Source: Streptococcus infantis
Lineage (GTDB): Bacteria > Bacillota > Bacilli > Lactobacillales > Streptococcaceae
Assembly (NCBI RefSeq): GCF_015546995.1
Contig: NZ_JADMUH010000007.1
Coordinates: 1-64,000, forward strand
DNA: 64,000 nucleotides
Reading direction: 5' to 3'
In this document: positions 21,732 to 31,663 of the stretch, piece by piece
How positions within the stretch are numbered: position 1 is the first letter of the stretch
Layout of the letters: each line of letters opens with the position of its first letter
Notes under the pieces: generated by a model
Seen by the model: only the letters and a program-made list of their open reading frames with translations
What the model was told of the DNA's origin: nothing
The model's database searches: none
Translations under genes and position numbers: made by a program

Positions 21732-22676
21732 TTATAAATATCCAAAATGAGACACATCATCTTCCACACTTTTCCACTCAAACGGCGTCTCTTGGTACAC
21801 TGCATAATTTACCCAGTTACTAAAGAAGAGGGCTGCAGATGAACTCCAACGCATACATGGGAGTTCATGAATGTCATCATTTTTGAAATAATTTTCTGGT
21901 ATATGTGGATCTAAACCAGCATCTAGATCTCTAAAATATTCCTTTGCAAGCGTATCGCGATCATACTCTAAATGCCCAAAGCTATATACTTCTCTCAAAT
22001 CTCGACTCGCAAGGATAGATATTCCCACCTCTTTTCCTGATGCTAAAATCTCTAGATTTGTTTTGTTTAGAATATCTTCTTTGTGGACTTCTGTATGGCG
22101 AGAATGAGGGGATACATATAAATCATCAAAACCTCTCAGTAGAAGATGACCTTCTTTCAAAACATCTTGAGAATAAATCCCAGAAAGCTTCTGGTCCATC
22201 TGGTATTTATCTACGCCATAGCGATAGTATAGACCCGCTTGTGCTCCCCAGCAAATATACAGGGTTGAAAAGACATGAGTCTTAGACCAATCGATAACCT
22301 TAGTAAATTCCTCCCAATAGTCCACTTCTTCAAAAGGGAGATGTTCAACTGGAGCACCTGTAATAATCAAGCCATCAAAATACTGGTCTTGAACTTCTGA
22401 GAAGGTCTTATAAAAAGTCTTCATATGCTCAGAACGAGTTGTTTTCGACTGATGACTTTCCATATATAAAAATTCAATATCTAACTGCAAAGGAGTATTG
22501 GCTAAATGGCGTAAAAGCTGAGTTTCTGTAACCATTTTCAGTGGCATCAAGTTTAAAATCAGAATTTTCAGTGGTCGAATATCCTGATGAGCCGCCCTCT
22601 GGTCATCCATGACGAAAATATTTTCCGTTCGTAAAATCTCAACTGCTGGTAATTTTTTATCAATTCGAATCGGCAT
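21732..22676 (-). CDS. metA: Homoserine O-acetyltransferase of the MetA family
   Basis: Activates homoserine for methionine synthesis. 314 residues. The nucleophile Cys142 is in YICWGAQ and the catalytic His/Glu pair in SFGHLEYD. Residue 111 is Glu (GAPVEHL), the residue that in Bacillus cereus MetA specifies acetyl-CoA; succinyl enzymes such as E. coli have Gly there. Databases often call it O-succinyltransferase, but the sequence favours acetyl. Strong SD AAGGAG. It is preceded by a promoter with a MET-box-like palindrome. Confidence 0.93.
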   Translation of the reverse strand: MPIRIDKKLPAVEILRTENIFVMDDQRAAHQDIRPLKILILNLMPLKMVTETQLLRHLANTPLQLDIEFLYMESHQSKTTRSEHMKTFYKTFSEVQDQYFDGLIITGAPVEHLPFEEVDYWEEFTKVIDWSKTHVFSTLYICWGAQAGLYYRYGVDKYQMDQKLSGIYSQDVLKEGHLLLRGFDDLYVSPHSRHTEVHKEDILNKTNLEILASGKEVGISILASRDLREVYSFGHLEYDRDTLAKEYFRDLDAGLDPHIPENYFKNDDIHELPCMRWSSSAALFFSNWVNYAVYQETPFEWKSVEDDVSHFGYL

Positions 22677-22761
22677 AGAAATCTCCTTACTGTATCATAT
22701 TGGACTCAAGTAAACATGGTATCGTCAACGGGGAAAAATGCTGACGTTTCTCTTTCCCTTT

Positions 22762-22796
22762 ATTATACTGTATGAAGATATAGTTTTCAATTATAG
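22762..22796 (-). promoter_or_regulatory. metA promoter with MET-box (MtaR/MetR) candidate
   Basis: TTGAAA (22785-22790), 17-base spacer, TATAAT (22762-22767). The imperfect palindrome TATAGTTTTCAATTATAG (22779-22796) covers the -35 and resembles the TATAGTTnnAACTATA box of the LysR-type methionine regulator in streptococci. Further TATAG half-sites lie just upstream. Confidence 0.6.
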
Positions 22797-22837
22797 TTTT
22801 TCTCTAACTAGATATAGCTTATTTTTATATCAAATGA

Positions 22838-22866
22838 AGAGAAAACAGCCCTAGGGACTGTTTTTC
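22838..22866 (-). terminator. Terminator of apt
   Basis: Stem AACAG-TCCC / GGG-CTGTT with the self-complementary CCCTAGGG centre just after the apt stop; the T-run is broken. Confidence 0.6.
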
Positions 22867-22867
22867 A

Positions 22868-23380
22868 TTAATAATGCATCAGCACTTTATAGTCGTAATC
22901 TCCGATAGCTTCACGACCTTTGAGTTCATCCAGTTCGATCAAGAAGGCACAACCTGCTACGACTCCACCCAATTTTTCAATCATTTCGATGGTTGCTTTA
23001 ACAGTACCACCTGTTGCCAAGAGGTCATCTACAATAAGAACACGTTGACCTGGTTTGATAGCATCTGCGTGCATGGTCAAAGTATCAACACCATATTCTT
23101 TTTCGTAGTCCGCTGAAATGACTTCACGTGGCAACTTGCCAGGTTTACGAACAGGCGCAAAACCAATTCCCAACTCAAAAGCGACTGGACATCCAACGAT
23201 AAATCCACGAGCTTCTGGTCCTACGATCATATCAATCTTTTTATTAGTAGCATATTGAACAATTTCACGAACAGCATAACTGTAGGCATTTCCATCTGCC
23301 ATCAATGGGCTAATATCACGGAAAGTAATTCCTTCTTGTGGATAATTTTCAATACTTGCAATGTAATCTTTTAAGTTCAT
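22868..23380 (-). CDS. apt: Adenine phosphoribosyltransferase
   Basis: Salvages adenine to AMP with PRPP. 170 residues, normal length. The PRPP-binding motif [13 protein letters not shown] and the adenine-site loop GPEARGF are intact. It has its own extended -10 promoter (TGGTATAAT) and an independent terminator. Confidence 0.96.
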   Translation of the reverse strand: MNLKDYIASIENYPQEGITFRDISPLMADGNAYSYAVREIVQYATNKKIDMIVGPEARGFIVGCPVAFELGIGFAPVRKPGKLPREVISADYEKEYGVDTLTMHADAIKPGQRVLIVDDLLATGGTVKATIEMIEKLGGVVAGCAFLIELDELKGREAIGDYDYKVLMHY

Positions 23381-23412
23381 AGCGTTTCTTTCTTTTAAAG
23401 TTTTTACTCCCT

Positions 23413-23421
23413 ATTATACCA
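23413..23421 (-). promoter_or_regulatory. Extended -10 promoter of apt
   Basis: TGGTATAAT on the minus strand about 30 bases upstream of the start codon. Confidence 0.6.
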
Positions 23422-23439
23422 TAATTCCTAGAAAAGCAA

Positions 23440-23474
23440 AATAGAAAGAAGCCTTGGAATATCCTTCCAAAGCC
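23440..23474 (-). terminator. Terminator after the 197-residue membrane protein gene
   Basis: GCTTTGGAA / TTCCAAGGC stem followed by a T-rich stretch on the minus strand. Confidence 0.65.
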
Positions 23475-23521
23475 CCTCAGTCCTTCATAAAATTCGGAGA
23501 TTCACTCGCTCAATGAAATCT

Positions 23522-24115
23522 TTACTTCTTTTTGCTTTTAGTGCTTTGATTTCGCTCGCGATTTTGTTCGATGCGCCACTCTCGCTCAAAGTAAGACATG
23601 GTTTCAAATACTCTCTTTGGTAAGCCAACATCCAGCAAATAGATTGGGATTTTCAAAACGTTCGAATGTTTTGAACTTGTAAATCTACTTCGAAGATGAT
23701 TCCAGAAAGAGTTGGATTTTAAAAGTTCCTTGTCATAAAACCGAACCTCAATCATATAAAAATCCCTTGCATTTCTACTACCCTTAATTCTCGTGAGAGC
23801 AAACTTTTCTACCTGTCCCCAGGAATAAAACTGCCAGTCTTTCTTTGGATATGGTTTATAGGAAAATCCTTGAGCCGTACATTTCAAATACTCTTTATCA
23901 GAAAAAAGCCGTCGCAAATGTTGATACAAAATGAAGCCAACGATGATGATTAAGAAACCAATAAAGAGGATTAAGGCCACCAATCCCGCAGGTGCTTCTT
24001 CGGGATAGCTCAGCAAAAACGAAAAAATCCAAAGTAGAAGAGCCAATTCTAGTAGGTAAAGAATAAGGCTCAAAATGATTTTCTTACTACTCCATTTAAT
24101 AATTGTTTCTTCCAT
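23522..24115 (-). CDS. Membrane protein of unknown function (STM3941-like)
   Basis: 197 residues with two adjacent transmembrane helices (about 12-35 and 43-64), then a soluble domain with DWQFYSWGQVEKFALT and a basic C-terminus. The layout resembles STM3941-family proteins, for which no function is established. Its start overlaps the last base of the ABC-F gene, so it is the last gene of the dapB-cca operon. A structural role at the membrane is a guess. Confidence 0.7.
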   Translation of the reverse strand: MEETIIKWSSKKIILSLILYLLELALLLWIFSFLLSYPEEAPAGLVALILFIGFLIIIVGFILYQHLRRLFSDKEYLKCTAQGFSYKPYPKKDWQFYSWGQVEKFALTRIKGSRNARDFYMIEVRFYDKELLKSNSFWNHLRSRFTSSKHSNVLKIPIYLLDVGLPKRVFETMSYFEREWRIEQNRERNQSTKSKKK

Positions 24116-25983
24116 TATACTAACTCACTTAAATATTCATAGCGTTCATATTTTTCCAGCAAGTCTTCATTTTTCTCGTCTAACTCTTTTTGAAGGGTAG
24201 CTAGTTTCCCAAAGTCAGAACCATTTGCTAGCATTTCTTCCTCTATAGAAGAGATGCGGTTTTCCAAGGCTTCGATGTCACCTTCAATACATGCCCACTC
24301 CTGCTTTTCTTGGTAGGTCATCCGTTTCTTTTCTTCACGGACTTTAACGACTTTTTCCTTCTCAACTTTTTGACTTTGCGTTAAGGCTTCTGCTTCAAAG
24401 GCCTTTTCATCTAGATAATCTGTATAATGGCCAAAGAAAGGACGAATGGTCCCGTCTTCAAAAGCAAGAATCTTAGTTGCTACCTTATCAAGGAAATAGC
24501 GGTCGTGACTAACTGTCAAGACTGGTCCTGCAAAACCTTGTAAGAAATTTTCTAGAACTGTTAAGGTCGCAATGTCTAGGTCATTTGTTGGTTCATCTAA
24601 GAGAAGCACATTGGGTTTTTCAAGGAGTAATTTGAGGAGGTAGAGACGCTTCTTCTCTCCACCTGACAGCTTCTCAATCAAGGTACCGTGCGTTGAACGA
24701 GGGAAAAGAAATTGTTCTAGTAATTCTGCAATGGATGTCGTAGTACCACCGCTAGTCTTAACCTCTTCTGCCACTTCCTGCAGGTAATTGATAACCCGCT
24801 TACTTTCATCTAAACCTTCAATTTGTTGAGAGAAATAAGCGATACGTACCGTTTCACCGATGATAACTTGTCCTTCAGTAGGTTCAAGACTTCCTGCAAT
24901 AAGATTAAGAAGGGTTGACTTCCCAACACCATTGTCCCCGACGATTCCGATACGGTCTTTGGCTTGTACCAAAAGATTAAAATGTTTCAGAATCGGTTTA
25001 TCGTCATAGGCAAAGGAAACATCCTTAAACTCGATAACTTTTTTACCGATACGGCTAGTTTCAAAATTCATGCTCAAGTCTGTCTCAAGGCTAGTATCTG
25101 AAACTTCCTTTTTCAAGTCATGGAATCGATTGATACGAGCTTGTTGCTTGGTCGCACGAGCTTGAGGTTGCCGTCTCATCCAAGCTAATTCTTGTTTGTA
25201 AAGTTGTTCCTTTTTGTGAAGAAGAGCTGCGTCGCGCTCATCCTGTTCAGCCTTGAGACGGACATAATCTTGGTAATTCCCCTGATACTCTGTTAATTCA
25301 CCTCTATCCAATTCAAAAATTCGCGTAGAAAGAGCATCTAGGAAATAGCGATCGTGGGTGATGAAGAGGACGGTCTTCTTGGAATTCTTCAAGAAAAGTG
25401 TTAGCCACTCAATGGTCGCAATATCCAAGTGGTTGGTAGGCTCATCAAGAAGCAAAAGATCATGGTTGCCCAGAAGGACTTGCGCCAACTGAACCCGTCT
25501 TCGCAGACCACCTGACAATTCTCCAACAGGAGTAGATAAGTCTTGAATGCCCAGCTTGCTGAGAACGGTCTTGACTTGACTCTCAATTTCCCAAGCTTGA
25601 AGGGAATCCATCTCTGCCATAACCCGTTCCAAACGTGCCTGCTTGTCTTCACTGTAGTTGAGCATAAGCAGTTCATACTCCCGAATCAACTGGATTTCTT
25701 TGAGGTCACTGGATAAAACAGTATCCAAGACAGTCTTACTATCATCAAAATCCGGATTCTGGGTCAGGTAGCCAATCTTGTAATCATTCTTTGCTGAAAA
25801 TGGGCTAACATCACCATCAAAACCTGAAACGCCAGAAAGCACATCTAAAAGGGTTGTTTTACCGGTTCCGTTGACACCGATAAGACCAATTCTGTCCAAG
25901 TCATGGATGATAAAGGAAATATCCTTAAAGACTGTCTTATCTCCCACGGATTTACTTAGTTTTTCAACGATAAAGTCACTCAT
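24115..25983 (-). CDS. ABC-F family ATPase (Uup-like)
   Basis: 622-residue soluble tandem ATPase that would act on ribosomes. First cassette: [35 protein letters not shown]. Second cassette: [38 protein letters not shown]. The P-site tRNA-interaction motif lies between them, and a long C-terminal coiled coil (about 540-620) is typical of the Uup branch. No membrane domain. It overlaps cca by four bases. Antibiotic-resistance ABC-F proteins lack this coiled-coil tail, so a housekeeping role is more likely. Confidence 0.9.
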   Translation of the reverse strand: MSDFIVEKLSKSVGDKTVFKDISFIIHDLDRIGLIGVNGTGKTTLLDVLSGVSGFDGDVSPFSAKNDYKIGYLTQNPDFDDSKTVLDTVLSSDLKEIQLIREYELLMLNYSEDKQARLERVMAEMDSLQAWEIESQVKTVLSKLGIQDLSTPVGELSGGLRRRVQLAQVLLGNHDLLLLDEPTNHLDIATIEWLTLFLKNSKKTVLFITHDRYFLDALSTRIFELDRGELTEYQGNYQDYVRLKAEQDERDAALLHKKEQLYKQELAWMRRQPQARATKQQARINRFHDLKKEVSDTSLETDLSMNFETSRIGKKVIEFKDVSFAYDDKPILKHFNLLVQAKDRIGIVGDNGVGKSTLLNLIAGSLEPTEGQVIIGETVRIAYFSQQIEGLDESKRVINYLQEVAEEVKTSGGTTTSIAELLEQFLFPRSTHGTLIEKLSGGEKKRLYLLKLLLEKPNVLLLDEPTNDLDIATLTVLENFLQGFAGPVLTVSHDRYFLDKVATKILAFEDGTIRPFFGHYTDYLDEKAFEAEALTQSQKVEKEKVVKVREEKKRMTYQEKQEWACIEGDIEALENRISSIEEEMLANGSDFGKLATLQKELDEKNEDLLEKYERYEYLSELV

Positions 25984-27179
25984 TTTCTCTCCCTTAGGTA
26001 TGCATGAATGGCATCCAAGTTATTTTCCAAATCTCCATCCACAATAGCATACTCAATTTCTTCTAAAACATCTCCTAATTCTGGACCTGGTTGGTAGCCG
26101 TATTTTTTGATGAGAATACCACCATTGATTTGCATCTCTTTCTTATCATGAATGGTCAAGCTCTCATAAGTTTCTGTGATTGTTTGTGGATTATAGTCTT
26201 TACCTTGAGCTCGACGAAGATTTTCAGCCTGTAGAAGCAAGTCCAAATCAAAGCGGTAACAATCACGCTTGCCGAGTTCCCCTTCTTCTCGAAGAGCCAA
26301 AATAGCGAGCAAATCCTGTACCTGTTTGGCAAATTGTCGTGATGTCTTCCAATGTTTTAAAAATTTTTGAGCATCTTCCACTTTTAAAACCCATAAAAGT
26401 GCTGCCCAGGCTTGTTCAGAAGATTCAAAAGTGAAATGATCTTCTAAATCAAATAATGACTGGAGTTTATCCTGACTACCAGCCATATCTGGAAGATAAT
26501 CATAAGCTTGACTCTCAATCATAGATGATAAACCTACTCGCCAATAGGGAGCCAGTAAAAGCTTATCAAACTCGACAAAAGTGCGCTCCACAGAGATTTT
26601 ATCTAAGAGTGGTGTTAAGGCCATCATCGCTTCAAACGTTTCTTGCTCGAGTTCAAAACCAAGACTAGCCTGAAAACGAAATCCACGCATGATGCGTAGC
26701 GCGTCTTCATTGAAACGTTCACTAGCTACACCGACGGCTCGCAGGACTTGATTTTCTAAATCTTTGAGACCATCAAATAAATCGACGATTTCCCCTGTCT
26801 CATCCAAGGCAAAGGCATTGACTGTGAAATCTCGGCGTTTGAGATCTTCTTCGAGTGAACGAACAAAAGAAACCGAACTTGGTCTCCGATAGTCTACATA
26901 GACATCCTCTGTTCGAAAAGTGGTTACTTCGTACTCTTCATCTCCATCTAAAACCAAAACGGTCCCATGCTCAATGCCGATATCAGCTGTGCGTGGAAAA
27001 ATCTGCTTGGTCTCTTCAGGATAAGATGAAGTCGCGATATCCACATCATGGATGGGACGATTGAGTAGGGCATCCCTAACAGAGCCACCCACAAAATAAG
27101 CTTCAAATCCTGCTTCTTTAATTTTTTCTAATACTGGTAAAGCCTTCTGAAATTCAGAAGGCATTTTTGTTAATTTCAT
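25980..27179 (-). CDS. cca: CCA tRNA nucleotidyltransferase
   Basis: Adds or repairs the 3' CCA end of tRNAs. 399 residues. The class II nucleotidyltransferase head shows [19 protein letters not shown] with the metal-binding DxD, then RRDFTVNA and [12 protein letters not shown]. Size and motifs fit the A-and-C-adding bacterial enzyme. It overlaps dapB by four bases and the ABC-F gene by four, the gene order common in streptococci. Confidence 0.96.
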   Translation of the reverse strand: MKLTKMPSEFQKALPVLEKIKEAGFEAYFVGGSVRDALLNRPIHDVDIATSSYPEETKQIFPRTADIGIEHGTVLVLDGDEEYEVTTFRTEDVYVDYRRPSSVSFVRSLEEDLKRRDFTVNAFALDETGEIVDLFDGLKDLENQVLRAVGVASERFNEDALRIMRGFRFQASLGFELEQETFEAMMALTPLLDKISVERTFVEFDKLLLAPYWRVGLSSMIESQAYDYLPDMAGSQDKLQSLFDLEDHFTFESSEQAWAALLWVLKVEDAQKFLKHWKTSRQFAKQVQDLLAILALREEGELGKRDCYRFDLDLLLQAENLRRAQGKDYNPQTITETYESLTIHDKKEMQINGGILIKKYGYQPGPELGDVLEEIEYAIVDGDLENNLDAIHAYLRERK

Positions 27180-27943
27180 AGTAAGTGTTCTAATCCATAG
27201 ACAAGCTCATGACGCTTGACAACTTCTTTGATTCCCAAATTCACCCCTGTCATGAAGGAGCTACGATCATAGGAGTCATGACGCAGAGTCAATCCCTCTC
27301 CTTGATTGCCAAAAATGACCTCTTGATGAGCTACCAAACCTGGCAAGCGAACTGAATGGATTCGCATACCATCAAAGTTAGCTCCACGTGCTCCCGCAAT
27401 GAGTTCTTCCTCATCGCTAGCACCTTGTTGAATAGACTCACGAACTTGTGCCATCAACTCAGCTGTTTTGATAGCTGTCCCGCTCGGCGCATCTTTTTTC
27501 TTATCATGGTGAAGTTCAATAATCTCCACATTTGGAAAGTATTTAGCTGCCTGTGCTGCAAATTGCATGAGTAAGACAGCACCCAAGGCAAAGTTAGGAG
27601 CAATCAAGCCACCCAAGCCTTTGGAACGAGACAATTCCTTTAATTCTTCGATTTCTTGACTGGTGAAACCTGTCGTTCCTACTACTGGAGCAAAGCCATT
27701 TTCAAGAGCAAAGCGTGTATTCTCATAGGCGACAGCTGGTGTAGTAAAGTCTACCCAAACATGGGCATCAAAGCCTGCTAAGTCATTTTTATCATTGAAT
27801 ACTGGAATTCCTTGCCATTCAGATGCAGTCTCAAAAGGATCCAAAACAGCTACTAGTTCAAGTTCAGGATCAGACAAAACCATCTGACAAGCAGCTTGTC
27901 CCATTCTTCCCTTAAAACCAGCAATAATCACTCGAATACTCAT
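27176..27943 (-). CDS. dapB: 4-hydroxy-tetrahydrodipicolinate reductase
   Basis: NAD(P)H-dependent step of lysine and peptidoglycan precursor synthesis. 255 residues: dinucleotide loop GFKGRMG near the N-terminus, GTTGF, catalytic [15 protein letters not shown] and the [16 protein letters not shown] motif. The start follows GGAG at 7 bases. It heads a dapB-cca-ABC-F operon. Its leader contains two tandem ~112-base structured repeats (separate entry) that may control it. Confidence 0.96.
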   Translation of the reverse strand: MSIRVIIAGFKGRMGQAACQMVLSDPELELVAVLDPFETASEWQGIPVFNDKNDLAGFDAHVWVDFTTPAVAYENTRFALENGFAPVVGTTGFTSQEIEELKELSRSKGLGGLIAPNFALGAVLLMQFAAQAAKYFPNVEIIELHHDKKKDAPSGTAIKTAELMAQVRESIQQGASDEEELIAGARGANFDGMRIHSVRLPGLVAHQEVIFGNQGEGLTLRHDSYDRSSFMTGVNLGIKEVVKRHELVYGLEHLL

Positions 27944-27956
27944 CTTTACTCCTATC

Positions 27957-28206
27957 TAAGATACAAAGCCTGTAAGAACACAAAGTGAAAATAGGAGTTC
28001 TGATCAAGGAGTTTCTTCTCCTTGGAAGAACTATCTTTTTCACATAGGGTTCCAGGCGTGTTCAATTGCTAAGATACAAAGGACGTTAGCTGCCCATGAA
28101 AAATAGGGAATGGCGCCGACTTTCCATAAAAGGCAAGACTGGCATCTTTTTTCAAGAGGCAGATAGTCCGTGTTCAATTTTAAGATACAAAGCCTGTAAG
28201 AACAAT
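27957..28206 (-). repeat. Two tandem structured units plus a partial third in the dapB leader
   Basis: On the minus strand each unit starts AATTGAACACG and ends CTTTGTATCTTA. Units are 27957-28067 and 28070-28179; a third end-box (28181-28204) abuts the degV stop. Period is about 112 bases. Interiors differ in sequence but each can fold into a long stem. Unit nearer dapB: GCCTG/CAGGC, then GTGAAAA/TTTCAC, then AGTTCT..CAAGGAG/CTCCTTG..AGAACT. The other: GGAC/GTCC, CTGCC/GGCAG, GAAAAA/TTTTTC. I cannot assign it to a named repeat or riboswitch class. It fills the 263-base gap between degV and dapB. Confidence 0.75.
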
Positions 28207-29055
28207 CTAGACAATTGGTGTGTATGCCAAAGCGATGCTTCCTTCTCCCAGGTGGGTTCCAATAACACTACCAAAGGTTGCAATCTCAACATCTGTAGCT
28301 ACTCCACTATCTAGCAATAGCTGACGTAAATCGGATGCTTTTTGAGAGGCATTCCCATGAATTACCATAATCTGGTAGTTTCCGTTACTTGTCACATCTT
28401 TGACAATTTCAACTAGACGTTTTGTTGCTTTCTTCTCTGTACGAACCTTCTCATAAACTTCGATAACACCTTGGTCATTGAAATATAGAATTGGTTTAAT
28501 GCTAAGAAGATTCCCTAAAATAGCTGCGCCATTTGATAAACGACCACCTTTAACCAGATGATCAAGGTCATCTACCATGATAAAGGCAGAAGTATTTTCA
28601 ATCTGTTCGGTTAACTTATCTAGTATAGACTGGAAATCATCTCCCTGATCAGACCATTGAAACACACTTTCCACCATAAATCCTAGGGGCGCACTTGTAA
28701 TGCGAGTATCAGGAAAAGCAATGGTTAGATTTTCGAACTCATCCGTCATATGCTGGATATTCTGGTGAAATCCTGAGATTCCAGAAGAAAGGAAGAGTCC
28801 CAAAACATGAGTATAGCCTTTTTCTTTTAATGATGATAAAATTTCATCCAACTTTGCAATACTTGGTTGACTTGTTTTAGGTAGTTCAGATGAACGAGCC
28901 ATTTTTTCATAAAATTCTTGAGCGGTTAGATTTACACCTTCAACATACTCCTGTCCGTCGATATTCACAGGAATGTCAAGCACAAATAAATCTTCTTTCC
29001 GCAAGGTTTCCGCTTGTAGAAAAGCAGATGAGTCTGTTATGACCGCTAATTTCAT
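28207..29055 (-). CDS. DegV-family fatty-acid-binding protein (FakB-like)
   Basis: 282 residues with the N-terminal ITDSSAFL strand, the [13 protein letters not shown] segment, SQPS, and HLVKGGRLS and KPIL motifs of the DegV fold, which binds a fatty acid between two domains. FakB proteins present exogenous fatty acids to the kinase FakA. Several paralogues usually exist in one streptococcal genome, and which one this is cannot be told. It follows the DUF1149 gene by five bases and is probably co-transcribed with it. Confidence 0.88.
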   Translation of the reverse strand: MKLAVITDSSAFLQAETLRKEDLFVLDIPVNIDGQEYVEGVNLTAQEFYEKMARSSELPKTSQPSIAKLDEILSSLKEKGYTHVLGLFLSSGISGFHQNIQHMTDEFENLTIAFPDTRITSAPLGFMVESVFQWSDQGDDFQSILDKLTEQIENTSAFIMVDDLDHLVKGGRLSNGAAILGNLLSIKPILYFNDQGVIEVYEKVRTEKKATKRLVEIVKDVTSNGNYQIMVIHGNASQKASDLRQLLLDSGVATDVEIATFGSVIGTHLGEGSIALAYTPIV

Positions 29056-29060
29056 TTTTT

Positions 29061-29435
29061 TTAAAACTCCAAATTAATTCCTGGTAAGTCTAGTGCAATT
29101 TCCGTTACTTCATAAGTCAAACGGTTTAGCATATCCAAAGAAGGACGAGCAAGCGTCTCAACTTCTTCTTGACTAAAGTCACTTGGTTGATCTACGATAC
29201 GACCTTCAACGTGGTTCACTTGAGAAATAGTACCACTGATAACAAATTTATCAAAGACAATCATAAAGCTCAAAACAACTACGAGAGAAGTCACCTGATT
29301 TTCTTGGTCATGTTGAAGTAGTTGGAAGTTCACATCAACCTTTGTTTCAGGAATTCCGTTCTCATTTTCCCATTCAAAATTACGCGCATCAAAGTGATAC
29401 TGACTTACAAATTCTTGTTCACGTTTTAAATTCAT
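29061..29435 (-). CDS. DUF1149 family protein
   Basis: Small acidic soluble protein found in streptococci and lactococci, function unknown; it resembles SecB-like folds in length and strand pattern, which is only an impression. The start is put at MNLKREQEF (124 residues), because GGAG lies six bases before that ATG; two further in-frame ATGs lie 1 and 4 codons upstream. It has its own promoter overlapped by a perfect 8-base inverted repeat. Confidence 0.78.
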   Translation of the reverse strand: MNLKREQEFVSQYHFDARNFEWENENGIPETKVDVNFQLLQHDQENQVTSLVVVLSFMIVFDKFVISGTISQVNHVEGRIVDQPSDFSQEEVETLARPSLDMLNRLTYEVTEIALDLPGINLEF

Positions 29436-29448
29436 CATATTCTCCATG

Positions 29449-29480
29449 GTTACAATTTACTTTGACATTGTAACATATTT
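29449..29480 (-). promoter_or_regulatory. DUF1149 promoter with operator-like inverted repeat
   Basis: Extended -10 TGTTACAAT (hexamer 29467-29472) is part of a perfect inverted repeat GTTACAAT-N10-ATTGTAAC (29449-29474). One arm lies in the -10, so it is better read as a protein-binding site than as an RNA hairpin. Confidence 0.5.
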
Positions 29481-29501
29481 TCTTATTTTCTGCTAACTTT
29501 C

Positions 29502-30851
29502 CTAAATTCCGATTTCTGCTTTCACAACTTCAGCAATGGTATCCACATAGTAATCTACTTCTTCAGTTGTTGGTGCTTCAGCCATGACACGCAAGAGTGG
29601 CTCAGTTCCACTTGGGCGAACGAGAATACGTCCGTTACCTGCCATCTCTTCTTCCATCTTATCGATAATAGCCTTGATAGCTGGTACTTCCATGGCTTTG
29701 TCTTTCATGGTGTTTTCCACACGGATATTAACCAATTTTTGTGGGTAAATTGTTACTTCTGAAGCCAACTGAGATAAGCTCTTACCTGTTTCTTGCATGA
29801 TCTTAGTCAATTGAACTGCTGACAACTGACCATCACCAGTTGTATTGTAGTCCATCAAGATAACGTGACCTGACTGCTCTCCACCGAGATTGTAGCCTGA
29901 TTTTCTCATTTCTTCAACTACATAGCGGTCTCCAACAGCAGTGACAGCTTTATTAATGCCTTCACGATCCAAGGCTTTATGGAAACCAAGGTTGGACATA
30001 ACTGTTGTTACAATTGTATTTTGTGCCAATTGACCTTTTTCAGAAAGGTATTTACCGATGATATACATAATCTTATCACCGTCGACAATCTCACCGTTTT
30101 CATCTACTGCAATCAAACGGTCGCTATCACCATCAAAGGCTAAACCAATGGCAGATTGATTTTCTTTGACAAGTTCTTGCAAGGCTTCTGGATGAGTCGA
30201 ACCAACATTCAAGTTAATGTTCAAACCATCTGGAGTTTCTCCAATGACAGTGATTTGAGCACCCAAATCTGCAAAAATTTGACGAGCACTTGTAGAAGCT
30301 GCTCCATTTGCAGTATCCAAGGCTACCTTCATTCCTTCAAGACCTGTTCCAGTTGAAACCAGATAGGCTTCATACTTGCGTAATCCTTCTGGGTAATCAA
30401 CAACAGTACCTAATCCTTCAGCACTTGGACGTGGGAGAGTATCTTCACTGGCGTCAAGCAAGGCTTCGATTTCTGCTTCTTTTTCATCGTCTAGCTTAAA
30501 GCCATCTCCACCAAAGAATTTAATCCCGTTATCAAGGGCTGGGTTGTGGCTAGCTGAAATCATGACACCTGCGCTCGCTCCTTCAGTTTTCACCAAATAT
30601 GCTACTGCAGGTGTAGCAAGTACACCAAGTTTATAAACGTGAATTCCCACAGAAAGAAGACCAGCAATCAAGGCTGCTTCTAACATTTCCCCTGAAATAC
30701 GTGTATCGCGTCCAACAAAAACCTTAGGCGCTTCTGTCGCATGTTGACTGAGGACATATCCTCCAAAGCGACCCAATTTAAAGGCCAATTCTGGCGTTAA
30801 TTCTACGTTTGCTTCTCCACGGACTCCGTCCGTTCCAAAATATTTACCCAT
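29502..30851 (-). CDS. glmM: Phosphoglucosamine mutase
   Basis: Interconverts glucosamine-6-P and glucosamine-1-P for UDP-GlcNAc. 449 residues. The catalytic phosphoserine is in [12 protein letters not shown] near residue 100, Mg2+ binding is in AFDGDSDR, the sugar loop is GGEQSGH, and the phosphate-binding loop [11 protein letters not shown] is near the C-terminus. Third gene of the conserved cdaA-cdaR-glmM operon; GlmM is known to bind and inhibit CdaA. Confidence 0.97.
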   Translation of the reverse strand: MGKYFGTDGVRGEANVELTPELAFKLGRFGGYVLSQHATEAPKVFVGRDTRISGEMLEAALIAGLLSVGIHVYKLGVLATPAVAYLVKTEGASAGVMISASHNPALDNGIKFFGGDGFKLDDEKEAEIEALLDASEDTLPRPSAEGLGTVVDYPEGLRKYEAYLVSTGTGLEGMKVALDTANGAASTSARQIFADLGAQITVIGETPDGLNINLNVGSTHPEALQELVKENQSAIGLAFDGDSDRLIAVDENGEIVDGDKIMYIIGKYLSEKGQLAQNTIVTTVMSNLGFHKALDREGINKAVTAVGDRYVVEEMRKSGYNLGGEQSGHVILMDYNTTGDGQLSAVQLTKIMQETGKSLSQLASEVTIYPQKLVNIRVENTMKDKAMEVPAIKAIIDKMEEEMAGNGRILVRPSGTEPLLRVMAEAPTTEEVDYYVDTIAEVVKAEIGI

Positions 30852-30883
30852 TTTATCATTCCTTTTCTAGTATAATGTTTATT

Positions 30884-31663
30884 TTAAGATTCTGACTTCG
30901 TTTCTGCTGCTGTCGTTGAAGAGTTTTCAGTAGATGAAGTATTACTTGTTGTGGTTGTGCTACTTGTTGTTCTTACAGCTTTGGTCGTTACTTTCATAGT
31001 AGTTTCAAAAGGTGTAATCACTGTTGGTAAGACAGCCCCATTTTTATCAACAGCTTGCAAAGGAACTGATCCAGAATAGTTCCCTGTAATCTGTTCACTC
31101 GTTGGTAAAACTGCAACAATCCGATCAATCTTAGATAGTGTATCCGCATCACTAGTTACTGAAACTTTTTCATCAGAAACAGTCACACGTTCGATTATAA
31201 TCTTCTCATCAATTTGACTAGAATCAATTTGAGGTACAACAGGTACATTATCTCGAGTAACTTTCTTACCAACCTTGACTGTGATCTTTTGTGGTGTTGC
31301 TACAGCTGTCAAACCACTTGGAAGATTTTCAATGGTCAAGGGAACTTCAATCGTTCCTTCTGTAGCCTGGGTCAAATCAGCAGTCACTTTAAATTTACGA
31401 GTGCTCTCTTGCATCTCACTAGCCAAGGTGACTCGATTTGAACCCGTTAGAAACACTGTTACTTCTGAGCTGAAACCACTGATAAAATATTGCTCACTAT
31501 CATATTGAATATCAATCGGTACATTGACTACTGTATTGGTATAGGTTTCAGTTTTAGTTTGTCTTGCGTTGGTATTGTTTTGATAATTGATTGATGTTGC
31601 ATAGATAAACAGGACACATGCAAAGAGGAGTGAGGAGATGATATAAAGACTATTTCTTTTCAT
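30884..31663 (-). CDS. cdaR: CdaA regulatory protein CdaR (YbbR domains)
   Basis: 259 residues: an N-terminal membrane anchor (about 5-23), then two to three YbbR domains outside the membrane (recurring YDSEQYFISGFSSEVTVFLTGS-like repeats, about 50-225) and a Ser/Thr-rich tail (about 230-259). It modulates the diadenylate cyclase encoded just upstream, with which it overlaps by 14 bases. Shorter than Bacillus CdaR, which has four YbbR domains; this is normal for streptococci. Confidence 0.92.
   Translation of the reverse strand: MKRNSLYIISSLLFACVLFIYATSINYQNNTNARQTKTETYTNTVVNVPIDIQYDSEQYFISGFSSEVTVFLTGSNRVTLASEMQESTRKFKVTADLTQATEGTIEVPLTIENLPSGLTAVATPQKITVKVGKKVTRDNVPVVPQIDSSQIDEKIIIERVTVSDEKVSVTSDADTLSKIDRIVAVLPTSEQITGNYSGSVPLQAVDKNGAVLPTVITPFETTMKVTTKAVRTTSSTTTTSNTSSTENSSTTAAETKSES

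Noticed and set aside
24115-25983. Antibiotic-resistance ABC-F protein
   Set aside because: The long C-terminal coiled coil and the dapB-cca context fit the housekeeping Uup branch.
27957-28206. CRISPR array
   Set aside because: Only two full units with a 110-base period and diverged, self-complementary interiors; no cas gene is nearby.
27944-28206. T-box or lysine riboswitch for dapB
   Set aside because: No T-box AGGGTGGNACCGCG sequence and no lysine riboswitch core could be recognised.
28096-28314. 72-codon frame on the plus strand
   Set aside because: It runs across the repeat unit and antisense into degV, with no ribosome site or known family.
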